Positions 18,944 through 29,400 of a DNA stretch of 64,000 nt are shown one piece after another. Numbering within the stretch: the first letter of the stretch is position 1; the number at the start of each line of letters is the position of its first letter. The notes below the pieces were generated by a model. That model was not told the DNA's origin. It saw only the letters and a list, made by a program, of their open reading frames with translations, and did no database searches. The translations under genes and the position numbers were made by a program. The stretch is from Saprospiraceae bacterium (GTDB lineage: Bacteria; Bacteroidota; Bacteroidia; Chitinophagales; Saprospiraceae), in NCBI GenBank assembly GCA_016710115.1, contig JADJLN010000018.1, forward strand, positions 1-64,000. Direction: 5' to 3'.

Positions 18944-20232
18944 AAAAGCAACATATTTCTTCGGAAGAAAAAAACTGGCGCCGGTCTGCTACCAGCCATT
19001 CCTTCCCCTTGCAAGCGGGCGACTGGGCAGCAATGGAGCGGTTGATCGACCGACAGGATGAACCGGTCGTTGGAGGCCTGCCCGGAAACAGTCAATCCAC
19101 CCACGCATTGAACGGCCGCTGGCCATTCCCGTTCCTCACCGGGGTCGTGATCTCTCTGATCGTTCTGGCTGGACAAGCGTGGTCTGAACAGCGCAGTTCA
19201 TCCGATTCAGATACCAGGACGATCCAGAATAAGACTCTGTATGCCGATCAACCAGCTGAAGGGAATGACCTGAATGTGGATAGTCCTCCGTCAACGGATC
19301 TGACAAGCCCGATTTCCACTGCATCTGCTGTCAATCCAAAAACAGACCAACCTGTATCAGGCACTTCGAAACGGATGCCTGTCAAACCTGTACTACCATT
19401 CGGAAAAGCCACTGGCTCTGCCGTAACCGGGGATTCACCACCGGGGTCACCAGGTGGTGTGGGAACATTAACAACTCCAAACCGAACCACCCGTCCTGCT
19501 GTATCCGACTTCAGTGCCCTCACTGAAGCAGATTATACCCCCGGATTAATGGCCTTCTCCCGGTTGACAGGAAAAATAGACGTGGGTATTGCCCCTCAAC
19601 TTCCGTCAATCCCTGTTCCTGAATCCCCCTCATTGCCCTCTCCCAAACGATGGACATTCGGGCTGCTGGGTGGCGCTCGCCTGACTTTACCGGATTGGCC
19701 TGTAAAAACAATATCGCCGGGTGGGGTTGCCGGTGCATTTGTTCAGTATGATCTGACCCCACGCTGGTCGATCCGGACCGAACTCACGGGCAAACTACTC
19801 GACAGGAACCTGCAGCGTACCGAATCCAGTGTATTGCTCGACGAATTCGGTGCTTCGGTCAAGGTGGATCAGCAAGCCAATTCTACAGGACTTCTCTTTG
19901 TCGAAGTACCCATACTGGTCGTTCTTCGTCAGGGACGAAATGAGTATTTCGCTGGCCCCAAACTGGCTCTGGTATCCGTACGCAATGATGGAACCCGCCT
20001 GACCTATACGGGTAATGCCTTCACCGAGGTCACGCAATACAACATTCAAGATGGCATTCGTCGTCTGGATGCCGGTGTAACCCTGGGCTACGGGTATCAG
20101 CTGCATCGCCACTGGGTCATGGATGTCCGGTACAATCAGGGTTTGCTCGACCTGACTCATGACAACTTCTTCAACAATTCCCAGACGCTGATCAACAGTG
20201 ATCTACAACTGACCTTTCGCTATGTTTTCTAG
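18940..20232 (+). CDS. Membrane-anchored protein with outer-membrane beta-barrel domain (sigma-linked)
   Basis: 430 residues from MKKQHISSEEKNW (ATGA overlap with the sigma gene). The N-terminal about 60 residues are cytosolic-type and include DWAAMERLIDRQD, reminiscent of the short anti-sigma-like segments before a membrane span. A single transmembrane helix follows (FPFLTGVVISLIVLAGQAW). Then come a Pro/Ser/Thr-rich linker of about 150 residues and a C-terminal outer-membrane beta-barrel of about 200 residues (FGLLGGARLTLPDWPV ... AGAFVQYDLTPRWSIRTELTG ... LGYGYQLHRHWVMDVRYNQG ... LQLTFRYVF). An inner-membrane helix plus an outer-membrane barrel in one chain is found in Bacteroidota sigma-linked proteins and could span the periplasm. 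Function unproven. Confidence 0.75.
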   Translation: MKKQHISSEEKNWRRSATSHSFPLQAGDWAAMERLIDRQDEPVVGGLPGNSQSTHALNGRWPFPFLTGVVISLIVLAGQAWSEQRSSSDSDTRTIQNKTLYADQPAEGNDLNVDSPPSTDLTSPISTASAVNPKTDQPVSGTSKRMPVKPVLPFGKATGSAVTGDSPPGSPGGVGTLTTPNRTTRPAVSDFSALTEADYTPGLMAFSRLTGKIDVGIAPQLPSIPVPESPSLPSPKRWTFGLLGGARLTLPDWPVKTISPGGVAGAFVQYDLTPRWSIRTELTGKLLDRNLQRTESSVLLDEFGASVKVDQQANSTGLLFVEVPILVVLRQGRNEYFAGPKLALVSVRNDGTRLTYTGNAFTEVTQYNIQDGIRRLDAGVTLGYGYQLHRHWVMDVRYNQGLLDLTHDNFFNNSQTLINSDLQLTFRYVF

Positions 20233-20914
20233 GCCATGTTCACTTATCCTCCCCGTTCTGTTTGCCGGCCTCCTGTTCACATCCTGCAAATCGGACAAGT
20301 CGTTTGATTTCGAACCTATCGCACCCGAGAAAGGTATTTTCGAGGCCCGAGGTGTGCTCACTCCCCTGGATGGCGGAATAACGGCATTGGATTTTGCCTA
20401 TATCAGTGGAGAGAAGGATGCCCTGGGCCAGGACATCGTGGCCAGTACCTCAACAGACTATGTGACCCATTCCCCCTATAAAACCATCATCGGACGACTG
20501 GGCCAGTCCGACAGGGATTTGTTCAGTATCGCGATCCAATCCAGAGAACAGTTCGATTCTGGCAGTATGATTTGGGGCTGGTCGGAACAGGAAATAGAAC
20601 AACTCTTCCTACCTGGGGACACGCTTTTGATCGGCTTTGGCCCGGGAGAGGCCATTGTTGGTGTTGCTCATGCCGGGTTTGATCTGACAGCCGGACCCGC
20701 CTACACCTCGCCATCAGAAAACAAGGAAGGCATCAATGTGGATGGACCCGGGTTTGTGATCATCGAGCAGGTGGAGCCCTATTCAGCCACAGCAAATGAT
20801 ATTACCCGCGACGGATTGCGTACGCATGTTCGATATCAGTGCCGATTGAATGGGGTAGCCGGTCTACCAGATTTTTGGGCAGCAGGGACAGCCGTACTGT
20901 TTTTTGAATATTGA
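20222..20914 (+). CDS. Lipoprotein of unknown function
   Basis: 230 residues. MFSRPCSLILPVLFAGLLFTSCKSD is a lipoprotein signal with lipobox FTSC. The mature part contains GVLTPLDGGITALDFAYIS and many Gly/Asp turns but no family I recognise. It overlaps the preceding barrel gene by 11 bp and completes a three-gene operon with the sigma factor. Confidence 0.7.
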   Translation: MFSRPCSLILPVLFAGLLFTSCKSDKSFDFEPIAPEKGIFEARGVLTPLDGGITALDFAYISGEKDALGQDIVASTSTDYVTHSPYKTIIGRLGQSDRDLFSIAIQSREQFDSGSMIWGWSEQEIEQLFLPGDTLLIGFGPGEAIVGVAHAGFDLTAGPAYTSPSENKEGINVDGPGFVIIEQVEPYSATANDITRDGLRTHVRYQCRLNGVAGLPDFWAAGTAVLFFEY

Positions 20915-21610
20915 TCCGGGGATCAGTAATTTTCCATTCTTCCACTTATTCGAAAAAAATAAATCAAGGATGATTATTCTTGACAAATAAACAATATTCC
21001 ACTTTTTACCTTTATAAATAAAATCTGTCCAAATCGCTTCAACCAGCAGGAAATGAGTATGGTTATTCAATGCCTTATCAATCCATTTTCATTGAACCTC
21101 CAATCAATCCCCTGAGAATTAATCGGCGCCAAGCCAGGGTTCGGACGAACAAGGTCCGGATCCTGTCAGTATCTTTTGGGCCCGAACCCCGAATACTCAG
21201 CTCCGGCTGGAGGCATGCCAAAGGAGAACTTCGACAGCCTAATTTTATCAATTAAGCTCAAGTAAAATACTACTATCTGCCAAGGCAACCTTTCAGAATT
21301 TATTTTGTACGGATCTGAATTGAAATCTTCATTAAAGGAAATCACGTCTGAACCAGCATATATTTCTCCCTTGCCATATTAAAAATATATTCATGCAGTG
21401 GTACAAGTACCAATTCTGCCAAGATTTCTTAACATCTTAAAGATATCTACTTAAAACTCAATTTCCTTTGCCAGAACGGAACCCTCTCAATCATCTCTTG
21501 AAAATCACTATTCATATAAAGGAAGCCCGATTGTCCCCATGAAGGTCCAAATGATATACAAGTACTGTGCATTTCGGCCAATTTGTTATCTTCGCCGGAA
21601 ATAAATCCAC
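20915..21610. other. AT-rich intergenic region without a supported gene
   Basis: About 700 bp. A 61-codon plus frame at 21070-21255 has no recognisable domain and no upstream signal, so I do not call it. Confidence 0.45.
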
Positions 21611-22792
21611 ATGAAAAAGGATCTGTTCTGCCTGACAGGGTTGCTTTTTATTGTCATTTCAAATGTCTGCTCTCAAGGTGAATACATACTGGAAATAGAC
21701 CCGGCTACCGGATCCTATATTCAGCCTGATGCGCCAATTACTGGAATAACATTTGTGTCAGGTGCTGTAAGCACTTACAATGAAATTCATGGCTTATATA
21801 CTTTTCCAGCAAGCACGGTCAATGGTCTGTTCACGGTGACCACCAATGATTCAATTGTTTTCAATCCGCCATACACTTCCTTACGTGAGTGTCAATATGA
21901 CAATTCTTCGGGGATTCTATATTGTATCAAGAATAACTCGTCTGGTCAGTCCGTGTTTGGTTCTGTAGATCCTTCCACTGCAAATCTTACACAAATTGGA
22001 TCTGGTCCCATTTCGGGAATGAGTGGAACGTATCAAGGCATGAGTACGTTCGACAGAAACAATCATCGATATATTATCTATGGCACTGGGAACAAATTAT
22101 TTTCAATTGATGCCATAACCGGAAATGTTCTTTCAAATCCCTCTCTCCCATTGAATACAGGAGAGGGTTTACTGCATATCTGCTATGATGATTCGACCGG
22201 TTCATTATTTGGATTACTTCAAAACAGCAGTCAAACCTATCTGGTTAAAATCAATACGGCCCTCGGGACAGTTACCAAAATTGGAAGTGGATCCGCTTAT
22301 GGATTGGGTGGAGGCACTTCTACAATCGATAAAGCAAATCGGCAATACATCTATCATTATTCTGTAAACGGCAAATATTTTATAGCCGGTTTAGACATCA
22401 CATCTGGAAATCTGATTTATAACAACCCGATCCTGTTTGCTCCAGGAGGAAACATCAATACTATTGAATATGACAATGTAAAGAAAACATTATATGCTCA
22501 ACACTGGGATATCAGTAAACCATCTGGAGTTAACGTATATTCAAAACAAAACACTCTTGATTTTTATCCAAATCCATTTTCCACAGAAACAACTTTTCAG
22601 ACGGACAAGTCCCTCCGGAATGCAACACTCAGTGTCTATAACTGCTTTGGTCAGATTGTCGCACAAACAAACAATATTAACGGGCAGACTGCTACTTTCA
22701 CACGAGAATACCTTGCAAGCGGCATCTATGTTGTCAGGGTGACAGAAGAGAACAATACAATCTCGGTTGACAAGTTCGTAATCACTGACTGA
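21611..22792 (+). CDS. Secreted T9SS cargo with propeller-like repeats
   Basis: 393 residues. Signal peptide MKKDLFCLTGLLFIVISNVCSQ; body of about 290 residues with recurring segments (LRECQYDNSSGILYCIKN, GLLHICYDDSTGSLFGLLQ, NINTIEYDNVKKTLYAQH) that suggest beta-propeller blades. The T9SS type A sorting domain is at the end (LDFYPNPFSTETTF ... LSVYNCFGQIVAQTNN ... YLASGIYVVRVTEENNTISVDKFVITD). Probably surface-attached. No neighbour suggests a specific role. Confidence 0.8.
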   Translation: MKKDLFCLTGLLFIVISNVCSQGEYILEIDPATGSYIQPDAPITGITFVSGAVSTYNEIHGLYTFPASTVNGLFTVTTNDSIVFNPPYTSLRECQYDNSSGILYCIKNNSSGQSVFGSVDPSTANLTQIGSGPISGMSGTYQGMSTFDRNNHRYIIYGTGNKLFSIDAITGNVLSNPSLPLNTGEGLLHICYDDSTGSLFGLLQNSSQTYLVKINTALGTVTKIGSGSAYGLGGGTSTIDKANRQYIYHYSVNGKYFIAGLDITSGNLIYNNPILFAPGGNINTIEYDNVKKTLYAQHWDISKPSGVNVYSKQNTLDFYPNPFSTETTFQTDKSLRNATLSVYNCFGQIVAQTNNINGQTATFTREYLASGIYVVRVTEENNTISVDKFVITD

Positions 22793-22974
22793 TCCTTACA
22801 CAGTTGACAAATATGACCTCACCACCAAATGCGTTATTTCGTATGACTGCTTTGATGTAGGCGAATAAATCAACCGTACATCTGTCTGTAATTAAATTAC
22901 AGGAAAAGGAATGATGTGAAATTCTCAATATGAATATTCAAAGTTCTGGCACCTTATTAAATAAAGCAACCCAA

Positions 22975-23196
22975 ATGGAACCAACTCAATTCACACTGAA
23001 CGACAAATCCGAATTCATCGAACTGATCAAACTGCTCAAGATCCAGGGCCTGGCTCAAACAGGTGGCCATGCCAAGATCCTGATTGAAGAAGGACTCGTC
23101 CATGTCAATGGCGAACTGGAATTCCGGAAACGTCGGAAATTGCGGCCCGGTGATACAGTTGAGATCGAAGGGAATGTGGTTCAGATTGCAGAGTAA
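22975..23196 (+). CDS. S4-domain RNA-binding protein (YbcJ-like)
   Basis: 73 residues from MEPTQFTLNDKSEF; an ATG 45 bp upstream is possible, but the family starts here. The S4 fold is nearly the whole protein: FIELIKLLKIQGLAQTGGHA, KILIEEGLVHVNGELEFRKR, KLRPGDTVEIEG. Members bind structured RNA, possibly ribosomal. Standalone gene. Confidence 0.85.
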   Translation: MEPTQFTLNDKSEFIELIKLLKIQGLAQTGGHAKILIEEGLVHVNGELEFRKRRKLRPGDTVEIEGNVVQIAE

Positions 23197-23502
23197 ACGA
23201 AGTCAATTTCCGGCCTCCGAAGTCCAGATCAACATGAGAAATTGGATCGCGAAGCTCATTCCTGCACTATATCAGTAGATTGCATTTTCTAGTGTACTAG
23301 ATTTGCGCATCTTCACAATACTTCAATAATTATAAATTGCAATTTTATTAATCTTTACTTTATGATCTCTTTTGAATTCATCGCTTACTTCCCGATACCT
23401 GACCAGATTTATCTTTAGGAATTTCTGTCGTACAGAATTCGATAGGAAACCGGTTAGAGTTGCATACAATGGTTATCTTTAACAACAAAACCCACAACCA
23501 AT
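23197..23502. other. AT-rich intergenic region
   Basis: About 300 bp between the S4 protein and the VOC protein; nothing definable apart from a likely promoter region near 23460-23490. Confidence 0.35.
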
Positions 23503-23874
23503 ATGAAACTGGGCGCCTTTTCGATCAGTATTGCCGTAAAGGACATTCATGCATCCAGGCAGTTCTATGAGCATCTCGGATTTTCGGTCTTCGCCGGCGA
23601 TATCGCTCGCAACTACCTGATCATGAAAAACGGCAATGCGCTGGTCGGTCTTTTCCAGGGGATGTTCGAAAACAATATTCTCACATTCAACCCGGGATGG
23701 GATGAATCCGCCAATCCGTTGCCCGAATTTGATGATGTCCGCTCCATTCAGAAAGATCTGAAAGGAAAAGGGATCGTATTGATCAGTGAAGCTGATGAAT
23801 CGACCTCAGGTCCAGCCAGTTTTATGATCATGGATCCGGATGGTAATGCAATTCTGGTGGATCAGCATGTCTGA
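23503..23874 (+). CDS. VOC-family (glyoxalase-like) protein
   Basis: 123 residues with a single betaalphabetabetabeta vicinal-oxygen-chelate module pair: ISIAVKDIHASRQFYEHLGF at the start and GPASFMIMDPDGNAILVDQH at the end. Such proteins include lyases and resistance enzymes; substrate cannot be deduced. It is followed 16 bp later by a DUF1801 gene in the same direction. Confidence 0.85.
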   Translation: MKLGAFSISIAVKDIHASRQFYEHLGFSVFAGDIARNYLIMKNGNALVGLFQGMFENNILTFNPGWDESANPLPEFDDVRSIQKDLKGKGIVLISEADESTSGPASFMIMDPDGNAILVDQHV

Positions 23875-23889
23875 ACGATAAAATGAAAA

Positions 23890-24255
23890 ATGCGCACAAA
23901 TCCAATGGATCCTGTTGAACTCTATTTGCAGCAATTCCCTTCCAATGTTCAGGACCGATTGCAGATCTTGCGCCAATTGATCAAGGACATTACGCCGGAT
24001 GCAGAAGAAAGCATCAGTTATGGCATTCCGGCTTACAAAACACATGGCAAGCCTCTGGTCTATTTCGCCGCATTCAAGAACCACATTGGTCTCTATGCTA
24101 CTCCCAGAGGCCATGCGGAATTCGCACAAGAATTGGCCGGGTACAAACAGGGAAAGGGTTCCGTCCAATTTCCATACACAGAGCCTCTTCCCCTGGATCT
24201 GATTTCCAGAATAATTCGATTTCGGGCGGAAGAGAATCAGGTAAAATCCACTTGA
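23890..24255 (+). CDS. DUF1801 / YdhG-type protein
   Basis: 121 residues; MDPVELYLQQFP at 23905 may be the true start. Conserved segments: LRQLIKDITPDAEESISYGIPAYKT, KPLVYFAAFKNHIGLYATP, GKGSVQFPYTEPLPLDLISRII. This is the YdhG/YjbR-like iron-chaperone-related fold, function poorly known. Probably co-transcribed with the VOC gene. Confidence 0.85.
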   Translation: MRTNPMDPVELYLQQFPSNVQDRLQILRQLIKDITPDAEESISYGIPAYKTHGKPLVYFAAFKNHIGLYATPRGHAEFAQELAGYKQGKGSVQFPYTEPLPLDLISRIIRFRAEENQVKST

Positions 24256-24350
24256 CTAAGTCATTCCTGTGCGACTCCCAAATTGGATTTTCCGACAACT
24301 ACGCACACTGTCAGATGGATGGATGTACTTCTCCCCCACCCTTTCACGGA

Positions 24351-24896
24351 TCAACACACGACCTGATCCATGGATATGTCATGTGGCTCAAGTGGAACAC
24401 CTGGCAGCAACTGATTCGGATAACAGATACCCACTTTCCATGCGTCCGGGTGTTGAATCAGAAAGGTGTCGTAATACCCGCCACCGTACCCCAGCCGACC
24501 GCCATTCACGTCAAAGGCCAATCCTGGAATGATGATCAGATCAAGAGTTCCCGAAAACTGGTTCTCCGATTTTGGATGATAAGTGCCAAAAACACCTGAC
24601 TCCATGTCCTGGAGCGACCTGACGATCCGATGTTCCATTTGACGTTGTTTCATTGTTTTTGGCGCCACGACCTGTTTTCCTGCATCCAATAGTTGCTGCA
24701 CCAACGGCAGTACATTGATCTCCGTACCCATCGTGAGATAGGTGTGGATGGTGTTTGCCTGTCTCTCCTGGATCAAAGCCCAGAGGTTCTGACAAATCCG
24801 TTCTGAATGTTCAGTCCGCTCCTGCCGTGACATCTGTTCCCGGGTGGCTAACGCGGTTTCCCGGAGCAACTGCTTGGTTATTGTCAAATCCGCCAT
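24351..24896 (-). CDS. 5-formyltetrahydrofolate cyclo-ligase
   Basis: 181 residues. Converts 5-formyl-THF to 5,10-methenyl-THF with ATP. Family signatures: N-terminal KQLLRETALATREQMSRQER with the substrate-binding Lys/Arg, YLTMGTEINVLPLV, and the hallmark NGGRLGYGGGYYDTFL. Length is normal. Transcribed away from the repeat region that begins about 160 bp upstream of its start. Confidence 0.92.
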   Translation of the reverse strand: MADLTITKQLLRETALATREQMSRQERTEHSERICQNLWALIQERQANTIHTYLTMGTEINVLPLVQQLLDAGKQVVAPKTMKQRQMEHRIVRSLQDMESGVFGTYHPKSENQFSGTLDLIIIPGLAFDVNGGRLGYGGGYYDTFLIQHPDAWKVGICYPNQLLPGVPLEPHDISMDQVVC

Positions 24897-25059
24897 TCAC
24901 TGATCTGCTAGCTCAATGGCACCAAAGATCCGATATCCAGTTGTGATCATTCAACTTATCTGCCGACCCGGATCAAAATGGTTGAGTATTTCATGAACGT
25001 TCCTCTATTCGTATGGAGGTCAAGTTCGCCATCACTTATTGCTCCACCCATGGAAAAGC

Positions 25060-25730
25060 ACCAAATTCCAAACACCAAATTCCAAATAAATCACAATGAC
25101 CAAATTCGAATGACCAATACAAATTCATCCTGTAAATCCTCAAATCCTGATACTGACAGGGATAGAAAACACCAATGGGTGAAACCACCAAATTCCAAAC
25201 ACCAAATTTCAAATAAATCACAATGACCAAATTCGAATGACCAATACAAATTCATCCTGTAAATCTTCAAATCCTGATAATCCTGATACTGACAGGGATA
25301 GAAAACACCAATGGGTGAAACCACCAAATTCCAAACACCAAATTTCAAATAAATCACAATGACCAAATGCGAATGACCAAAACAAATTCATCCTGTAAAT
25401 CCTCAAATCCTGATAATCCTGATACTGACAGGGATAGAAAACACCAATGGGTGAAACCACCAAATTCCAAACACCAAATTTCAAATAAATCACAATGACC
25501 AAATGCGAATGACCAAAACAAATTCATCCTGTAAATCCTCAAATCCTGATAATCCTGATACTGACAGGGATAGAAAACACCAATGGGTGAAACTACCAAA
25601 TTACAAACACCAAATTCCAAATAAATCACAATGACCAAATACAAATGACCAATACAAATTCATCCTGTAAATCTTCAAATCCTGATAATCCTGATACTGA
25701 CAGGGATAGAAAACACCAATGGGTGAAAGC
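25060..25730. repeat. Five tandem repeats of 127-136 bp
   Basis: Units begin near 25061, 25186, 25321, 25457 and 25593 with CCACCAAATTCCAAACACC or close variants, and contain AATCCTGATAATCCTGATAC and GATAGAAAACACCAATGGG. The first unit lacks 9 bp (one TCCTGATAA step); units 2-5 are about 136 bp. Units differ at only a few positions. There are no unique spacers, so it is a minisatellite rather than CRISPR. Minus-strand open frames through it change frame every unit (136 is not a multiple of 3) and are not genes. A lone related fragment lies at about 50330-50360. Confidence 0.9.
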
Positions 25731-25832
25731 ACCAAATAACAAGCACCAAAAAACAAACAAATTCGAAGCACCAAATACGAATGACCAAAACCAGAAGTGT
25801 TTCGGTCATTGAAATTTCGTTATTGGAGCTTG

Positions 25833-25911
25833 TTTGTGATTTGTGATTTGTGATTTGTGATTTGTGATTTGTGATTTGCGATTTGTCATTTGTCATTTGT
25901 CATTTGCTCTT
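25833..25911. repeat. TTTGTGA heptamer array
   Basis: About ten consecutive 7-bp units, first TTTGTGA, then TTTGCGA and TTTGTCA. It follows directly after the degenerating end of the 136-bp repeats. Confidence 0.85.
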
Positions 25912-26060
25912 TGGTGCTTCACCGAAAGGCGTCCACTTCCGACTTCCCATTTTCGACTTGCATGATGGAATCCAGTAGCAGGTGATTGGCAATTGGCATA
26001 ACCTCACCCCCGGACGCTGGTGGGCCGGACCCTGATAAGGCCATAATGGCCATCGGTTGG

Positions 26061-26090
26061 GCCCCTCCCTCTCCCGAGGGGAGAGGGGGC
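26061..26090. repeat. GC-rich imperfect palindrome
   Basis: GCCCCTCCCTCTCCC followed by GAG and GGGAGAGGGGGC forms an imperfect hairpin. Similar CCCTCTCCC/GGGAGAGGG palindromes are common dispersed elements in environmental genomes. No gene nearby reads through it. Confidence 0.5.
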
Positions 26091-26249
26091 TAGATTTCGT
26101 TTTTTTCCGGCCAGTCCATTTCAGATTTCCACCCTTTGTCTTCCCTGCCTCACCAGCAGGTAGGCGATTTTCAGTTCCTGGTTTCCGGTTTCAGGTTTCC
26201 GATTCCAATCACACTGTCCCAGCGTCACATAGTCTCAAAGTCTATTTCA

Positions 26250-26405
26250 CTTTCCGATTTCCCCCTTTCAATTTCCGATTTCCCCCTTCCGACTTCCCCC
26301 TTCCGATTTCCGATTTCCCCCTTTCGACTTCCGACTTCCGACTTCCGATTTCCCCCTTCCGATTTCCGATTTCCCCATTCCGACTTCCGATTTCCGATTT
26401 CCCCT
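26250..26405. repeat. TTCCGAC/TTCCGATTTCC short tandem array
   Basis: Pyrimidine-rich 7-bp units (TTCCGAC, TTCCGAT, with TTCCCCC interruptions) run for about 155 bp just upstream of ileS. Confidence 0.85.
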
Positions 26406-26439
26406 TCCCTTCAATGCCCCATCTCTTGTATAATCCCCT

Positions 26440-26447
26440 TAACTTTG
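26440..26447 (+). promoter_or_regulatory. TAnnTTTG -7 box of ileS
   Basis: TAACTTTG, 34 bp before the ileS ATG (26482), matches the Bacteroidota -7 consensus; a TTG lies upstream but not at the ideal distance. Confidence 0.45.
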
Positions 26448-26481
26448 CACCTTCGTTTTGAACAGTACGACCTTGACCATC

Positions 26482-29400
26482 ATGGCACAGCCCCGTTACC
26501 GCGAATTCAAACAGCTTCATTTGCCGGATATCGATCAGGAAATCCTGGCGCAATGGCAAATGGAAGACACATTCAGAAAGTCTATTGAACAACGGGATCC
26601 AGAGCATTCTTTTGTCTTCTACGAAGGTCCGCCCAGCGCCAATGGCAAACCGGGGATTCACCATGTGATGGCTCGTACGGTCAAAGACCTGTTCTGCAGG
26701 TATAATACCCTCAAAGGATTTCGGGTAGAACGCAAGGGGGGATGGGATACCCACGGTCTGCCAGTTGAGCTGCAGGTCGAGAAAGAACTGGGGATCACAA
26801 AGGAAGATATCGGCAAATCGATCAGCGTTGATGATTACAATGGTGCCTGCCGGAGCACCGTGCTTCGGTACAAGGACCTCTGGGATGATATCACCCGGAA
26901 AATGGGGTACTGGGTCGATCTCGATAACCCCTATATCACTTTCGACAACAAGTACATCGAATCCTGCTGGCACCTGCTCCGGACCTTGTATGACAAACGA
27001 ACCGGATCCGGTGAGTCCTATCTCTACAAGGGATTCACGATCCAGCCGTTCAGCCCCGCAGCCGGTACAGGACTCAGTTCACATGAACTGAACCTGCCGG
27101 GATGTTATAAGGAGGTCACCGATATCTCGGCTATCGCCATGTTCAAGGTCAAACGCAACGAAGCATCTGCCTTCCTCTTTGACGACGAACGGGAGGATGT
27201 GCGAATCCCGGCCCGACAACCACCCCATGGACATTACCCAGCAATGTGGCCTTGACTGTTGGGGCAAAAATCAACTATATCAAGGTAAAAACGGTCAGTC
27301 CATATACCGGCAATCCAGTCAGTCTTCTTCTGGCACAGGATCGGCTTTCTGCTTATTTTGACCCGGCAGGAGAAGGCCAGCCTGTGAACGCCTACTCGCC
27401 TTCCGACAAGATCCTGCCCTATTCTACCGGAGAGACATTTACAGGTGCCCGACTGGATGGTCTCTTTTACCATCAATTGATGCCCTACGTTACCAGCCCC
27501 GATCTGGAAGAACGGGGCTTCCGTGTGATTATCGGCGATTTTGTGACCACAGAAGATGGTACAGGCGTAGTCCATACCGCCCCCTATTTCGGCGCTGACG
27601 ACTTTCGGGCCTGTGTAGCAAACCAGGTTCCGTTTATCGGCATACCGGATGAACATGGCGTGATCCAGCCCCTCGTTGATCGTCAGGGAAAGTTTGTCGC
27701 GGAGATGGGTCCATTTGCCGGGTTGTATGTCAAACAGGAATACTACCCCGACCAAATCCGGGAGCAAAAAGACTTCCGACCGACCGATCTCCTGATTGCC
27801 CTGACCTTGAAGGATGAAGACAAGGCATTCAAGATCGAGAAATACAAGCATAATTATCCGCATTGCTGGCGGACGGACAAACCCGTCCTGTATTACCCCC
27901 TTGATTCCTGGTTTATCCGCGCCTCCGCGGCCAAAGAACGGATGGCTGAACTCAACCGGACCATTAACTGGAAACCGACACACACAGGGACAGGACGATT
28001 TGGTGTCTGGCTGGAAAATCTTCAGGACTGGAACCTTTCCCGCACGCGGTATTGGGGTATCCCTTTGCCAATCTGGCGGACGAAGGATGGGGACCTGGAA
28101 AAATGCATCGGATCCCTGGCCGAACTGCAGGTCGAAATCGATATGGCGAACAAGGTCCTGAAAAAGGAACAGCAGCTGCCGACCGATTTGCATCGTCCCT
28201 ATATTGACGAGATCGTCCTGGTCAGCCATGATGGTCGTCCGATGGTTCGTGAGCTGGACCTCATCGATGTGTGGTTTGACTCGGGGTCGATGCCGTATGC
28301 ACAATGGCATTATCCATTCGAGAACGAATCAACATTCCAGCAGAATTTTCCGGCCGACTTTATCGCAGAAGGTGTGGATCAGACGAGGGGATGGTTCTAT
28401 ACGTTACACGCTATTGCGACCATGTGTTTTGACTCGGTGGCCTATAAAAATGTCGTGTCAAACGGGTTGGTACTGGATAAGGAGGGCAATAAAATGTCAA
28501 AATCCAAGGGCAATGTCGTGGATCCGTTTATCACCATTTCCACCTATGGTGCGGATGCGACCCGTTGGTATTTGATGGCCAATGCCGATCCCTGGGAAAA
28601 CCTCAAATTTGATGAGGGCGGCCTCCTGGAGGTACGGAACAAATATTTCGGTACGCTCTTCAATACCTATAATTTCTTTGCCTTATATGCGAATCTGGAT
28701 GGATTCGTCATGTCACGGAAAGATCAGGTGCCTTTTGCTGATCGCCCGGAACTGGATCGGTGGATCCTGTCCAAACTGTACAGCCTCGTCCATGATGTAC
28801 GTGGTCACTTTGATGATTATGAGCCGACAAAGGCATTGCGTGCCCTGGAAAATTTTGTCGATCGCAACCTGAGCAACTGGTTTGTTCGACTGGCTCGTCG
28901 CCGATTCTGGCGAGGTGATATGAGTGTGGACAAACGGTCTGCCTATCAGACCTTGTTCGAGTGCCTGGAGGTCGTGGCTCAACTGTCAGCTCCAGCGGCA
29001 CCGTTTTTCAGCGACTGGTTGTACAGGAATCTGATGGCTGGAAAGGAACAGGATGAACAGGCTCATCCGACCAGTATTCACCTGACCGATCTTGTACAGG
29101 AAGATCCCTCTCGGATTGACCTGGATCTGGAGTCGCGAATGGAATATGCCCAGCGTATTTGTTCCCTCGCGCTCAGCATCCGAAAGCGGGAGAAACTGCG
29201 CGTCCGACTTCCTTTGCAAAAGATCCTTCTACCGGTGCTCGACAGCGCCTTTATCCGTCAGGTGGATGGCGCAAAGGACCTCATCCTGTCCGAAATCAAT
29301 GTCAAGGAAATCGAATACATCACCGATGCCGACGGGCTGTTGATCAAACAGGCCAAAGCCAATTTCAAGACGTTGGGCAAGCGCCTGGGTAAACACATGA

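Noticed and set aside
21070..21255. 61-codon plus-strand frame in the 20.9-21.6 kb gap
   Set aside because: No domain, signal or upstream site; composition looks random.
25036..25644. Overlapping minus-strand frames of 64-96 codons across the 136-bp repeats
   Set aside because: They are the same sequence read in rotating frames because the unit length is not a multiple of three; no start signal or codon pattern supports a gene.
25060..25730. Possible CRISPR array
   Set aside because: The whole 136-bp unit is conserved and there are no unique spacers or cas genes.
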